This document shows positions 8,068-16,661 of a stretch of 64,000 bases of DNA, piece by piece. Within the stretch, counting starts at the first letter, position 1. The number at the start of each line of letters is the position of its first letter. This DNA comes from Pseudomonas weihenstephanensis (GTDB lineage Bacteria > Pseudomonadota > Gammaproteobacteria > Pseudomonadales > Pseudomonadaceae). Where the stretch lies: positions 62,001 through 126,000 of the forward strand of contig NZ_JYLF01000007.1 in assembly GCF_001043055.1 (NCBI RefSeq), written 5' to 3'. Both the position numbers and the translations under genes were made by a program. The notes below the pieces were generated by a model. It did no database searches, was not told the origin of the DNA, and saw only the letters and a list, made by a program, of their open reading frames with translations.

Positions 8068-9300
8068 TCAATCCCAGCTCAATGCGCCGCCAGTCTGGTA
8101 CTCGATGACGCGGGTTTCGAAGAAGTTCTTTTCTTTCTTCAAATCCATGATTTCACTCATCCACGGGAAGGGGTTGGTGGTACCCGGGAACTCTTCCTTC
8201 AAACCGATCTGCGACAGGCGGCGGTTGGCAATGAACTTCAAATAGTCTTCCATCATCGCCGCGTTCATCCCCAATACACCGCGGGGCATGGTGTCGCGGG
8301 CGTATTCGATTTCCAGCTGGGTGCCCTGCAAAATCATTTGCGCCGCTTCATCCTTTAAATCGGCATCCCACAAGTGCGGGTTTTCCAGTTTGATCTGGTT
8401 AATCACATCAATGCCAAAATTCAGGTGCATGGACTCGTCGCGCAATATGTATTGGAACTGTTCAGCCACGCCATTCATTTTATTGCGCCGTCCCATGGAC
8501 AGGATCTGAGTAAAACCGCAGTAGAAGAATATGCCTTCCAGAACGCAGTAGTACGCGATCAGGTTTTTCAGCAGTTCTTTGTCGTTTTCGACGGTGCCGG
8601 TTTCAAATGTCGGGTCGCTGATTGAACGGGTGTACTTCAATCCCCACGCGGCCTTTTTAGCCACCGACGGGATCTCGTGATACATGTTGAAAATTTCGCC
8701 CTCATCCATGCCCAGCGACTCAATGCAGTATTGATACGCGTGGGTGTGAATAGCCTCTTCAAAGGCCTGGCGCAAAATATATTGGCGGCACTCCGGGTTG
8801 GTGATCAGTCGATAGACGGCCAGTACCAAATTGTTGGCCACCAATGAATCGGCCGTAGAGAAGAACCCCAAATTGCGCATGACAATGCGGCGCTCATCAT
8901 CGGTCAGTCCTTCAGGATTTTTCCAGAGGCTGATGTCGGCAGTCATGTTGATTTCTTGCGGCATCCAATGATTCGCGCAACCGTCCAGGTACTTCTGCCA
9001 CGCCCAGTCGTACTTGAACGGCACCAACTGGTTAAGATCGGCGCGGCAATTGATCATGCGTTTTTCATCCACCGCCACCCGTGCCGAAGCGCCCTCCAGC
9101 TCAGCCATGCCCTCAGCGATGTCCAGCGAATTCAGGGCCGCCTTGGCCCGAATGATGGCCGGGGTGTCACCTGCGGTGACTTGGCGTGCTTTGGCGGCCT
9201 CTTGATCGCCAGCGTTGTTGAGTGCGTCCAGTGCAGCCGGTGCGGGTTGCGCGGCACGCAAATCAAGGTCTTCGTTGTCAGAGCTGTCCCAATTCAACAT
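8068..9300 (-). CDS. nrdB: Class Ia ribonucleotide reductase beta subunit
   Basis: 410-residue R2 subunit that holds the di-iron centre and tyrosyl radical used by NrdA to reduce ribonucleoside diphosphates. Iron ligand regions are visible in [19 protein letters not shown] and [13 protein letters not shown]. The first 70 residues are an extended, Ala-rich segment, as in other Pseudomonas NrdB; the C-terminal tail ends in an acidic/hydrophobic peptide that docks to NrdA. The partner nrdA is not adjacent: the next gene upstream is a LysR regulator on the other strand. It has its own NrdR-box promoter region at 9486-9533. Confidence 0.95.
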   Translation of the reverse strand: MLNWDSSDNEDLDLRAAQPAPAALDALNNAGDQEAAKARQVTAGDTPAIIRAKAALNSLDIAEGMAELEGASARVAVDEKRMINCRADLNQLVPFKYDWAWQKYLDGCANHWMPQEINMTADISLWKNPEGLTDDERRIVMRNLGFFSTADSLVANNLVLAVYRLITNPECRQYILRQAFEEAIHTHAYQYCIESLGMDEGEIFNMYHEIPSVAKKAAWGLKYTRSISDPTFETGTVENDKELLKNLIAYYCVLEGIFFYCGFTQILSMGRRNKMNGVAEQFQYILRDESMHLNFGIDVINQIKLENPHLWDADLKDEAAQMILQGTQLEIEYARDTMPRGVLGMNAAMMEDYLKFIANRRLSQIGLKEEFPGTTNPFPWMSEIMDLKKEKNFFETRVIEYQTGGALSWD

Positions 9301-9389
9301 AGGAGTTTCCTTTCGCAGGAGGCGGGTTTGACCAGGGTGTGTGGTCTTGGACGGGCGTAAAAATGTTCAAGCATTAACAAAAACACACC

Positions 9390-9448
9390 AGGAGTGAGCT
9401 GGCCTCGCGATCTTGCGGGTGCGACCTCTCGCGAGTAATCGCGCTCCT
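9390..9448. repeat. REP-type inverted repeat pair in the nrdB leader
   Basis: AGGAGTGAGCTGG followed by CCTCGCGA (9390-9410) is mirrored by TCGCGAGTAATCGCGCTCCT (9429-9448). The arms resemble the common Pseudomonas REP unit (GGAGCGAGCTTGCTCGCGA) with a few changes, arranged head-to-head as in a degraded BIME. It lies between the NrdR boxes and the nrdB start, so it would be transcribed as part of the nrdB leader. Confidence 0.55.
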
Positions 9449-9485
9449 GACGGTCGTGTTGATAGCGTAGCTTCTCAGGCTAAAA

Positions 9486-9533
9486 ACACACTATGTGGTG
9501 TTTTTCGCTCTTTGGTGACACACCATATAGTCG
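9486..9533 (-). promoter_or_regulatory. Tandem NrdR boxes upstream of nrdB
   Basis: ACACACTATGTGGTGT (9486-9501) and ACACACCATATAGTCG (9518-9533) are two NrdR-box-like palindromes of 16 bp, close to the known pattern acaC-A/T-rich core-GTgt. Their starts are 32 bp apart, three helical turns, which is the spacing NrdR needs for cooperative binding. NrdR is the ATP/dATP-sensing repressor of ribonucleotide reductase genes. The pair precedes nrdB directly, so nrdB appears to have its own NrdR-controlled promoter in this genome. Confidence 0.75.
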
Positions 9534-9632
9534 ACGGGGAGGGTGGTCAACCCAGATTTCCTGTTCGTGACCACGCCAGCGCAGTGATCAATCTGATAGC
9601 CTTTGGCAACTTTTCTTTCGTGCGGACTCGCC

Positions 9633-10547
9633 ATGGACTATTTCGCAGCGCTGAATGCTTTTGTCGAAGCGGCGCACGCCAACAACTTTTCCAGGGCCGC
9701 CGAAAAACTGTCGATCAAAGCCTCAACGGTGTCGCGTTACATCAAGGATCTGGAACACGATCTGGGCATCGCCTTGTTCAATCGCTCAACCCGTACCTTG
9801 CGCTTGACCGAGGGGGGCGAGACGTTCCTGCACCATGCGGTGCGGGTACTGGATGAACTGGAGCAGGCCAAGCACGCGACGGCGTCGCTCAACCAGCACC
9901 CGCGTGGCCTGCTGAAACTCAATCTGCCCCCCGCATTCGCCCGGCATCACGTTCTGCCACTCCTCGGTGAGTTCATGGCGCAGCATCCCGAAGTCCGCCT
10001 GGAACTGATGCTGGACGATCAACATGTGAACTTGATCAATGCCGGCGTCGATCTGGCCTTGCGCATTGGTGTCTTGCCCGACTCCACCCTCAAAGCGCGC
10101 CAGCTGGCCAGCGAACGCACGCTGGTCTGTGTCAGTCAGGCGTTCGCCCGTCAACACCCGGCCCCTTCAAACCCGCAGGCGCTTGGCGCGGTGTTGTTGA
10201 ACGGCAATTTGCCCGACGATGTTTTCTTTGTGCCGGCTGACGGTTTTATTCACCCCGTGCAGCGGGTGCAAGTGGCAGGCGGGCTGCGCATCAACGATCT
10301 GGAGGCGCAATTGCTGGCGGTTGAGCAGGGCTTGGGGGCGGCCTGTTTACCGGACTGGCTGGTAGCGCACAAGCTGGCTTCGGGCGCTTTGGTGCGTTGG
10401 TTGCCTGAATGGCAGGTGCAAGCGACGCAGGTGCCTGCGTCGCTGTGGTTGGTGTACCCACCCAAACGCACGGTGTCGTCGAAGGTGCGTTGTTTCATCG
10501 ACTTTATGGTCGAGCGTGTCGGCAGCCCCGCGTATTGGCAGTCTTGA
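9633..10547 (+). CDS. LysR-family transcriptional regulator
   Basis: 304 residues. Helix-turn-helix in residues about 1-60 (AAEKLSIKASTVSRYIKDLE), then an effector-binding domain. I chose ATG 9633 (MDYFAALNAFVEA), the usual LysR N-terminus, over an upstream in-frame start at 9603. It is divergent from nrdB and converges with the bicupin gene, whose stop is five bases away. The N-terminal sequence resembles the DmlR/AaeR-like branch, but no target can be named. Confidence 0.85.
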   Translation: MDYFAALNAFVEAAHANNFSRAAEKLSIKASTVSRYIKDLEHDLGIALFNRSTRTLRLTEGGETFLHHAVRVLDELEQAKHATASLNQHPRGLLKLNLPPAFARHHVLPLLGEFMAQHPEVRLELMLDDQHVNLINAGVDLALRIGVLPDSTLKARQLASERTLVCVSQAFARQHPAPSNPQALGAVLLNGNLPDDVFFVPADGFIHPVQRVQVAGGLRINDLEAQLLAVEQGLGAACLPDWLVAHKLASGALVRWLPEWQVQATQVPASLWLVYPPKRTVSSKVRCFIDFMVERVGSPAYWQS

Positions 10548-10551
10548 GGGG

Positions 10552-11493
10552 TTAGCTGAAGCGGATATCCAGCGCCCGCAGATACGTTTGCAAACCTGCG
10601 TCCTGGATCGGGATCAAAAACGCTTCGCTCTGCGACTCATTGAAGTGCGCATGCCAATAACCCGGCGGCGTGACAAACGCCAGCCCCGGCGCCCAGTCGA
10701 CTCGGGTCGGATTACGGATCTGGCCGTTTTCATCGATGTCCGTGCCGACCAGGGTGTAGCAACCCGCAGGGCAGTCAATGATGAAGTCCAGCGCAATGGA
10801 TTGATGGCGGTGTGGTTTTTGCACCGAACCTGCGGGCAAAATCCCGTACATCGCCCATAACACGTGAGTCACCGTGCGGGTTTGAGGAAAATGCCGATTG
10901 CCCAGCAAGATACTGATACGGCTGCGATCCTGCGCTCGCGGGTCATCGGCGGCTTCGCGCAGCTTGGCATTGGCGGTGTGAGCGGGATACAGCGTGGCGC
11001 TGAACTGTTGTTGCGCAGGCACCACCCCCAAGTAGCGCAGCAGCGGCTCGTCATGTACGTAATAGAACCGCGCATCTTCACTGGCGCTCAGCTGAACCGC
11101 TTCTATTCCGGGCATGGCGATAAAACAGCCTTTCTCCCATTCAAAACGCGTGCTGCCCTGCACCAATTGCCCACGCCCGGCGATCACATACACCACCTGA
11201 GAGGTCGTGACAGGCGCCAGCGTCAGGCTGTCACCGGCATTCAGACGAATGAAGTTCGCCAGCAACCCCGGCCCGGTTGCGGGTCCCGGACAGCCCAGTG
11301 CCTCGCTCAAGTCCAGCGGGACCACGCGACTTGGGCCTGTGTCATACAGCGATGAAGGGAAATTTTGATAAGGAATACGGGAAATCAACCCTGCACTGAT
11401 CGGGTTGGCGGCTTTGCTGTACTCAAAGTATTGCGCGTCGTGTTCGGCATCCAGCACATCAAGGTGTTGCAATGGGGCATTCAGGCTACTCAT
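10552..11493 (-). CDS. Bicupin protein, gentisate-dioxygenase-like
   Basis: 313 residues with two cupin barrels. The first (about 75-155) has a degenerate metal site around VVYVIAGRGQLVQG; the second (about 210-300) has HRHQSIALDFII and TPPGYWHAHFNES, giving histidines that could bind Fe or another metal as in gentisate 1,2-dioxygenase and related ring-cleavage or oxalate-type cupins. AAGAGG lies before the ATG. It stands alone between a convergent LysR gene and a remnant methyltransferase, with no aromatic degradation genes nearby, so the substrate is unknown. Confidence 0.7.
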   Translation of the reverse strand: MSSLNAPLQHLDVLDAEHDAQYFEYSKAANPISAGLISRIPYQNFPSSLYDTGPSRVVPLDLSEALGCPGPATGPGLLANFIRLNAGDSLTLAPVTTSQVVYVIAGRGQLVQGSTRFEWEKGCFIAMPGIEAVQLSASEDARFYYVHDEPLLRYLGVVPAQQQFSATLYPAHTANAKLREAADDPRAQDRSRISILLGNRHFPQTRTVTHVLWAMYGILPAGSVQKPHRHQSIALDFIIDCPAGCYTLVGTDIDENGQIRNPTRVDWAPGLAFVTPPGYWHAHFNESQSEAFLIPIQDAGLQTYLRALDIRFS

Positions 11494-11664
11494 GGAAACC
11501 TCTTCTTATCAGTCGCATCACGGCTGCACGGAGTCGCCACTATAAGAGGCGTTCACGCCCGGATTAAAGCCTCAAACGGAACAGCAGTTGTGCCGAAAGG
11601 GGTGTCCAGGACAACGCTTTACCCCCGACAGGCGTTAGGGGGGTAAGTGGTTAAAAGTGGACAG

Positions 11665-12099
11665 TTACCCTGGCTGGTGTGCGTTATCGATCATCAAGTT
11701 CCAAAAGTCACCGAAATAATAGGGACTGGTCTTGACTCAATACTCTTTGTCGGTCGCAGAAAGGGCGTATGACGATGCGTGACGGTGTATGAAGCCAAAC
11801 GCAGTGCTCACATTAAGCAGCGTATTCATTGCCCGTGGCGCAAGCCCAAGATGATTGCTTAATGAGGTGACACTCCATTCGCCCGGTTGATGGAGTGTTT
11901 CAAACAGGCCCAACGTGTGTGCGATTAAAACTGCGGGGTAGGTAAATAAATTCAGGGTGGTATCAAAAACGTGGGTGTCTTGAGTCTTTGGGGGCGTTAA
12001 GCGCATGTGTTTACCTGCGAAATGATGGCAGCGCTTTAGGAGGGAAGGTGCGGTACGTCTGGGTTTGAGCGCTGCAACGCGAAAGTCTAGTTCAGGCAT
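11665..12099 (-). pseudogene. Decayed SAM-dependent methyltransferase fragment
   Basis: The intact part (11737-12099, 120 codons) matches the N-terminal dimerisation/winged-helix part of O-methyltransferases: FDTTLNLFTYPAVLIAHTLG and SNHLGLAPRAMNTLLNVSTA. It is stopped by an in-frame TGA after ATDKEY, at the spot where relatives usually have Leu. Past the TGA the same frame continues in family-like sequence (VKTSPYYFGDFWNLMIDN) before a second stop at 11665. A full-length enzyme would be about 330-350 residues with a SAM-binding domain, which is absent here. I therefore read it as a nonsense-mutated, 3'-truncated remnant. Confidence 0.7.
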
Positions 12100-12138
12100 G
12101 CGCGCCCCCCCGTACAGCCGCTGGCAACCCTCAAACGC

Positions 12139-12171
12139 AAAAGCCCCGGCACGTGAGCACCGGGGCTTTTT
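12139..12171 (-). terminator. Rho-independent terminator of fpvA
   Basis: AAAAGCCCCGG and CCGGGGCTTTTT flank a short loop. The A-run and T-run make it a terminator in both directions; it sits 19 bp after the fpvA stop. Confidence 0.9.
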
Positions 12172-12189
12172 GGGTGGGGCGGGTGACGC

Positions 12190-14667
12190 TTAGAACGTGT
12201 ATTTGGTGGTCAGCATCACGCTGCGTGGCTCACCGTAGTACGTGGTGTTGAAGTTGCCCAGGCCGGACAGGTACTTCTTGTCGAATACGTTGTTGGCGTT
12301 GAGGTTGAACGTCAGGTGTTCGTTGTACTCGTAACGGGTCATCAGGTTAACCAGCGCGTAGCTGTGCTGTTCGATGATGTCGTAGTCTTCTTTGGCATCG
12401 TTGTAGATCTGGCCGTAGAACGGGCTTTGCCAGTTCACGCCACCGCCTACAGTCACTTTGTTCAACACACCGGGCAAGCGATACGTGGTGAACAGTCGCG
12501 CCACGTTTTCAGGCTTGGTGGTTTGCAATGGATAGCCATACACGCGCTTGCCATCTTCGGAGCGGGTTTGAGCATAGGTGTAACCGGCGATCAGGTTCCA
12601 GTCCGGCATGATTTCGCCGGTCAGCTCCAGTTCAACGCCCTTGGTGGTGGCACCGTCCAGAGACTCATAAATGCCTTCGTTAGTGATCGGGTTGGTGCCC
12701 ACGTTGATGGGTACCTTTTTCTGCTCGGTACGGAACGCCGCGATACTGGCGTTCAGGCGACCATCGAAATACTCGCTTTTCAAACCGATTTCGTAACTGT
12801 TGCCTTCAGTCGGCGCCAGGGTGGTGCCTGAAGCGCTTCTGTCCGTGACCGGTTTGTAAATGGAGGTGTAGCTGGCATAGACCGAGTAGGTGTCGTTGAT
12901 GTCATACACGGCACCGGCGTAAGGCGTCACACGGCCGTGTTGCTTGGACGTGGTTTTGTTGTCTTCGAAGTTCGGTGGTGCTTGTACGTAGTATTTGTAA
13001 GTACTGTTGTATTGGAAGTCGCTCACACGACTGCCCAGGATCAACGACAAATCGTCGGTAGGCTTGAAGCGTGCCGCTATGTAAGCGCTGTTCTGGTTTT
13101 GATTGGTCTCGTACTTGCCGTTTTTCGGGAAGTCAGGCTCCGGGTATTTGCCCTTCCAGTCAAAAATGCTGCCCGGTACTTTGGTGAACTGGCTGCCGTC
13201 AAACGTGGCCCCTGTTTGTCTGGATTCCTGAGAGGTGTAGCCCACCACCAATTCATGCTCACGACCGAACAGGCTGAATGGGCCGGTTGCGTTGAGATCG
13301 AAGGTGTTTTGAACGCGATGGCCTTCCCATTTACCCCAGTAGAAGAACATGCCATCGCCGGTCACCGGGTCAGGCTTGTCGCCACTGGCAGAGCCTAGCT
13401 GTGTGTCGTGATCGTTGACCTGCTGGTTGATCGTGCCTTTGATTTTCCAGTCGTTGGCAAAGCGGTGCTCAAGGGACGCGAAAGTGGAGCGCGCTTGCAC
13501 GTCACGGCGGCTCCAGTCGGTGGCCGGGTTGAACGAGCGGCTGAAATCGGTCTTGGTGTAGTTGGAGAAGTAGTACGGGTTACCGGTCCAGGATGAGCCG
13601 CGCGGCTTGATGTCCTGGTAATCCATGCCAAAGGTGAACAGGGTGTCCGGGGTGATGTCGGCTTCAATAATCCCGTAGAACACTTGGTTCTTTTTTGTGT
13701 AGTGGTCGCGGTAGGAGTCGGCATCCTGAAACGCCGTCACAAAACGCCCACGCACACTGCCGTCGTCATTCAGCGGGCCGGAAATATCACCTTCGGTCCG
13801 GTAGTCGTCCCACGAACCGGCACTGGCGGTAATCGAAGCCTTGAATTCGCGGGTCGGTTTTTTGCGGATCAGGTTAACGGTCGCGGAGGGATCGCCGGAA
13901 CCGGACAACAGGCCCGTTGCGCCCTTGACGATGTCTACGCGGTCGTACAACGCCATGTCGACCTTGGTCGCGCCTTCGTCGAATACCCCGTCGTATAACG
14001 AGTTGACGCCGTCGTACTGGAAGTTGGTGATGGCGTAACCGCGTGCCGAATACTCCATGCGGTCACTGTCGTACGCCTGGGTGCTGATCCCCGGCGCGTT
14101 ACGCAACACATCACCAATACTTTGCGCGCCTTGGTCGTCCATGTTCTGACGGGTGATCACGGTCACGGTTTGCGGCGTTTCACGAATCGACAGCGGCAGC
14201 TTGGTCGAGCTGCTGGTGGCGCCGGTAGTATAGGAACCGGTGTCTTCGGTCGTCAGCGAGTTGCCCAGACCTTGGCCGGAAATGGTGGTTGCGCCCAGCT
14301 CTAGCCCTTTGCCTTGCGGGGCGTTGAGGATCACGGTATCGCCATTGAGCTGGTAGGAAATGCCGCTGCCTTGCAGCAGGGTTTCCAGGGCTTTAACGGG
14401 TTCCAGTGAGCCGGACACGGAATGCGACTTGATCCCTTGAACTTGATCGGCGCTGTACAGGATCTGCAAGTTGGCTTGCTTGCCCAGCTCATTCAGCGCG
14501 TTGGCCAGCGACTGCGCCGGGATGTTCAAGGCTACCGGGGCTGCCTGAGCAACCGATGAACCCAGCAGCACCGAAGCGACAAAAGCACTGGACAACAGCG
14601 TGCGGCGAACGGTCTGGCGCTGGGTAGCGATCGAAAGCGGGGTCCGTCTCAAGTTTGGTCGTTGCAT
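12190..14667 (-). CDS. fpvA: Ferripyoverdine TonB-dependent outer-membrane receptor
   Basis: 825 residues. A signal peptide ends near SSVAQAAP (about 43). Then comes a secretin/TonB short N-terminal (STN) signalling domain (about 46-118), a plug domain (about 155-265, with RETPQTVTVITRQNMDDQG and GSGDPSATVNLIRKKP) and a 22-strand beta-barrel ending in the usual C-terminal Phe (TTKYTF). The STN domain indicates a transducer that signals to an anti-sigma factor, as FpvA does to FpvR for PvdS/FpvI control. Adjacent pvdE, pvdO and pvdM support assignment to pyoverdine rather than another siderophore; which pyoverdine type it accepts cannot be read here. An upstream Fur-like box suggests direct iron repression. 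Confidence 0.88.
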   Translation of the reverse strand: MQRPNLRRTPLSIATQRQTVRRTLLSSAFVASVLLGSSVAQAAPVALNIPAQSLANALNELGKQANLQILYSADQVQGIKSHSVSGSLEPVKALETLLQGSGISYQLNGDTVILNAPQGKGLELGATTISGQGLGNSLTTEDTGSYTTGATSSSTKLPLSIRETPQTVTVITRQNMDDQGAQSIGDVLRNAPGISTQAYDSDRMEYSARGYAITNFQYDGVNSLYDGVFDEGATKVDMALYDRVDIVKGATGLLSGSGDPSATVNLIRKKPTREFKASITASAGSWDDYRTEGDISGPLNDDGSVRGRFVTAFQDADSYRDHYTKKNQVFYGIIEADITPDTLFTFGMDYQDIKPRGSSWTGNPYYFSNYTKTDFSRSFNPATDWSRRDVQARSTFASLEHRFANDWKIKGTINQQVNDHDTQLGSASGDKPDPVTGDGMFFYWGKWEGHRVQNTFDLNATGPFSLFGREHELVVGYTSQESRQTGATFDGSQFTKVPGSIFDWKGKYPEPDFPKNGKYETNQNQNSAYIAARFKPTDDLSLILGSRVSDFQYNSTYKYYVQAPPNFEDNKTTSKQHGRVTPYAGAVYDINDTYSVYASYTSIYKPVTDRSASGTTLAPTEGNSYEIGLKSEYFDGRLNASIAAFRTEQKKVPINVGTNPITNEGIYESLDGATTKGVELELTGEIMPDWNLIAGYTYAQTRSEDGKRVYGYPLQTTKPENVARLFTTYRLPGVLNKVTVGGGVNWQSPFYGQIYNDAKEDYDIIEQHSYALVNLMTRYEYNEHLTFNLNANNVFDKKYLSGLGNFNTTYYGEPRSVMLTTKYTF

Positions 14668-14705
14668 GGCGTGCCGAGGCTCCGAAGGAGGGGGAATTAT
14701 TGTTT

Positions 14706-14724
14706 GTTAATGGGAATAGTTATT
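14706..14724 (-). promoter_or_regulatory. Fur-box-like site upstream of fpvA
   Basis: GTTAATGGGAATAGTTATT matches the 19-bp Fur consensus GATAATGAGAATCATTATC at about 14 positions. It is 39 bp before the fpvA start, in the promoter zone. No exact PvdS/FpvI box was found here, only a weak partial one near 14744-14767. Confidence 0.5.
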
Positions 14725-14801
14725 AGACGCAGCGCGATTAATAAACCGGAAAGAAGTTCCTCATTTAGTTGGAATTTATTTTTTCTGAGCAAGAAATCAC
14801 C

Positions 14802-14827
14802 GTAGGAGCGAGCAAACTCGCTCCTAC
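14802..14827. repeat. REP palindrome between fpvA and pvdE
   Basis: GTAGGAGCGAG and CTCGCTCCTAC form an 11-bp perfect stem around GCAAA's short loop, the typical Pseudomonas REP unit. It lies 10 bp after the pvdE stop and may end or stabilise the pvdE transcript, though no T-run follows. Confidence 0.8.
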
Positions 14828-14837
14828 TTGGCGGGGA

Positions 14838-16502
14838 TCAGGCAGGTTCCAGCGCGGTGCTGACCTTGCCGCTGTCCATGCGCACCAGTTGGTCTGCGAC
14901 ATCGAAGTAACGGTCGTCGTGGGAGATGACGATGATGGTTTTGCCCAGGCGTTTGAGGTCCGGCAACAGCTCGGTGTAGAAAATGCGGCGGAAGGTCGGG
15001 TCTTGATCGGCCGCCCATTCGTCAAACACCAGAACCGGGCGTTCTTCGAGCCACGCGTTGACCAGGGCCAGACGTTTGCGTTGGCCGGTCGACAGGTCGG
15101 TGGTGCTGAACTGACCGTCGTTGATGCTGACCTTGTGCGAAATCTCCAGACGTTTGAGGTACTGCTCGGCGTCCTGCGGGATTTTCATGTCGCCCTGCAC
15201 CACGTCGTCGAACAGGTAGTAGTCGGCAAAGATGGTGGTGAACAGCTGGCGGTAGTCATCGCGGGTTTGAGCGCTGACGGCCTGGCCATTGAGACGGATT
15301 TCGCCCTGTTGCGGTGCGTACAGACCCAGCAGCAACTTGATAAGGGTGGTTTTGCCACAGCCGTTTTCGCCGACGATAAACACGATATCGCCTTGATTGA
15401 TTTTCAGGTTCACCGGTCCCAGGCGGAAGGGCGCGCTGCCCTCTACGGCCGGGAAGCTGTAGTTCACGTTCACCAGTTCGAGGCTGTTAACGGTTTTGTC
15501 TTGCGCGCCATCTTCGCTCAACAGCAGATGTGGCTCTGGCGAGTTGAATTGCTCGGAGAGGTCGGCAATGCGGCGGAACGCAATTTGCGCGCGGCTGATG
15601 ATCGGCAGGGTGCTGATCAAGTGCTCAAGCGGACCTTTCATGTACAACAGCACCAGCACAAACCCGCTTATTACGCCAGGGTTGGCGCTTGGCCACAGCG
15701 ATTGCATGGCCAGCGCCAGGCCGATGACCACGAAAAACAGCATCGACCCCAGGCTTTTGGCGATAACGAAGGTGTTGATCGAGCGCACCTGAATGTCACA
15801 GATTTTTTGTGCGGTGCGCGCGATGCCTGACACAAACATGCGCTGACGACGCGGGCGGTGAATGCGCAATTCCTTGGCGCCTTCGGCAATCGCGTTGTAA
15901 TGCTTTTGCAGCTCATCTTCAGCTTCGCGGGCCTGGGTAAAACCGTTCAGGCCGTAGCCGCGCGCGATGTACTGAATCACCGTGCCGATCACAATGGCCA
16001 CCAGCATCATCAAAAACATCGGCCACGAGAGCATGGCCAAATAGCCCATGCAACCTAGCGTCACCGTCAGGGAAATCGCCAGCGGGGCAAAGGCAAACGC
16101 GAAATCGCTGATGGTGTCGACGTCGTGGGTCAGCACCGGGATCAGTCGGTGGCTGCGGTAGCGTTCGATTTGCGAAATGGGCGCCGAGAGCACTTTTTCG
16201 CCCAGCTCTTTGCGCAATTTGGCAATGATGTGCTGGCCTACATAGTTGCTGCCAATGTCTGAGCAAATGGTGCTGATCAGCGCCAATACGCACAGCCCGG
16301 CGAACAGGGCGACCACATGGTTGGTGAGGCCGCTTTCGCTGTGCAACGCATTATTGATGGTGGCCAGCAGCACCGTCACGCTCAAGCCGCCGACCATGCC
16401 CAACAGGACGGACAGGCTGACAATGAGCCGGAACGGCTTGAGCAGTTGGAACAGTTCTCGAAGAACCCCGGGGTTGTGTCGGGGCGTGGCGGGCTGGCTC
16501 AT
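14838..16502 (-). CDS. pvdE: Pyoverdine precursor ABC exporter PvdE
   Basis: 554-residue fused ABC exporter of the cyclic-peptide transporter type. The first 300 residues hold six transmembrane helices; the ATPase follows with Walker A (GENGCGKTTL), signature (LSTGQRKRLAL) and Walker B (PVLVFDEWAADQDP). In pseudomonads PvdE moves acylated ferribactin from cytoplasm to periplasm for maturation. ATG 16502 is chosen because AAGGA stands about ten bases upstream; a TTG at 16508 would add two residues. An exact PvdS-type promoter lies at 16546-16569. It is transcribed toward fpvA, as in P. aeruginosa where the two are neighbours. Confidence 0.92.
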   Translation of the reverse strand: MSQPATPRHNPGVLRELFQLLKPFRLIVSLSVLLGMVGGLSVTVLLATINNALHSESGLTNHVVALFAGLCVLALISTICSDIGSNYVGQHIIAKLRKELGEKVLSAPISQIERYRSHRLIPVLTHDVDTISDFAFAFAPLAISLTVTLGCMGYLAMLSWPMFLMMLVAIVIGTVIQYIARGYGLNGFTQAREAEDELQKHYNAIAEGAKELRIHRPRRQRMFVSGIARTAQKICDIQVRSINTFVIAKSLGSMLFFVVIGLALAMQSLWPSANPGVISGFVLVLLYMKGPLEHLISTLPIISRAQIAFRRIADLSEQFNSPEPHLLLSEDGAQDKTVNSLELVNVNYSFPAVEGSAPFRLGPVNLKINQGDIVFIVGENGCGKTTLIKLLLGLYAPQQGEIRLNGQAVSAQTRDDYRQLFTTIFADYYLFDDVVQGDMKIPQDAEQYLKRLEISHKVSINDGQFSTTDLSTGQRKRLALVNAWLEERPVLVFDEWAADQDPTFRRIFYTELLPDLKRLGKTIIVISHDDRYFDVADQLVRMDSGKVSTALEPA

Positions 16503-16545
16503 AAACAAGAGTTCCTTGAATCAAGGTAAGGGCAGTCTCTTGAGA

Positions 16546-16569
16546 ACGAGCGATTGGGGTGGGGATTTA
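16546..16569 (-). promoter_or_regulatory. PvdS iron-starvation box of pvdE
   Basis: Read on the minus strand: TAAAT, 16 bases, CGT, an exact match to the iron-starvation box recognised by the ECF sigma factor PvdS. It lies 44-67 bp before the pvdE ATG, leaving a leader of about 35 bases. Confidence 0.88.
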
Positions 16570-16599
16570 GTGTGAGGCGGCCCAGGTCTACATCCCTTG

Positions 16600-16637
16600 G
16601 GCTGCGGTCTTTTTTATCAACATAAAAGCCCGCAGCC
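16600..16637 (-). terminator. Hairpin downstream of pvdO
   Basis: GGCTGCGG (16600-16607) pairs with CCGCAGCC (16630-16637) around a T/A-rich loop, 25 bp after the pvdO stop. It may end the pvdM-pvdO transcript before the separate pvdE promoter; the T-run is inside the loop, so a standard terminator is uncertain. Confidence 0.4.
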
Positions 16638-16661
16638 TTCTCCAGCGCCTACACAGTGGGG

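Noticed and set aside
11737-11739. TGA in the methyltransferase read as selenocysteine
   Set aside because: No selenocysteine insertion hairpin was seen, relatives have Leu there, and a second stop follows before the catalytic domain.
14744-14767. PvdS/FpvI box before fpvA
   Set aside because: TAAAT is present on the minus strand, but CGT does not follow at 16 bases (GTT is found instead).
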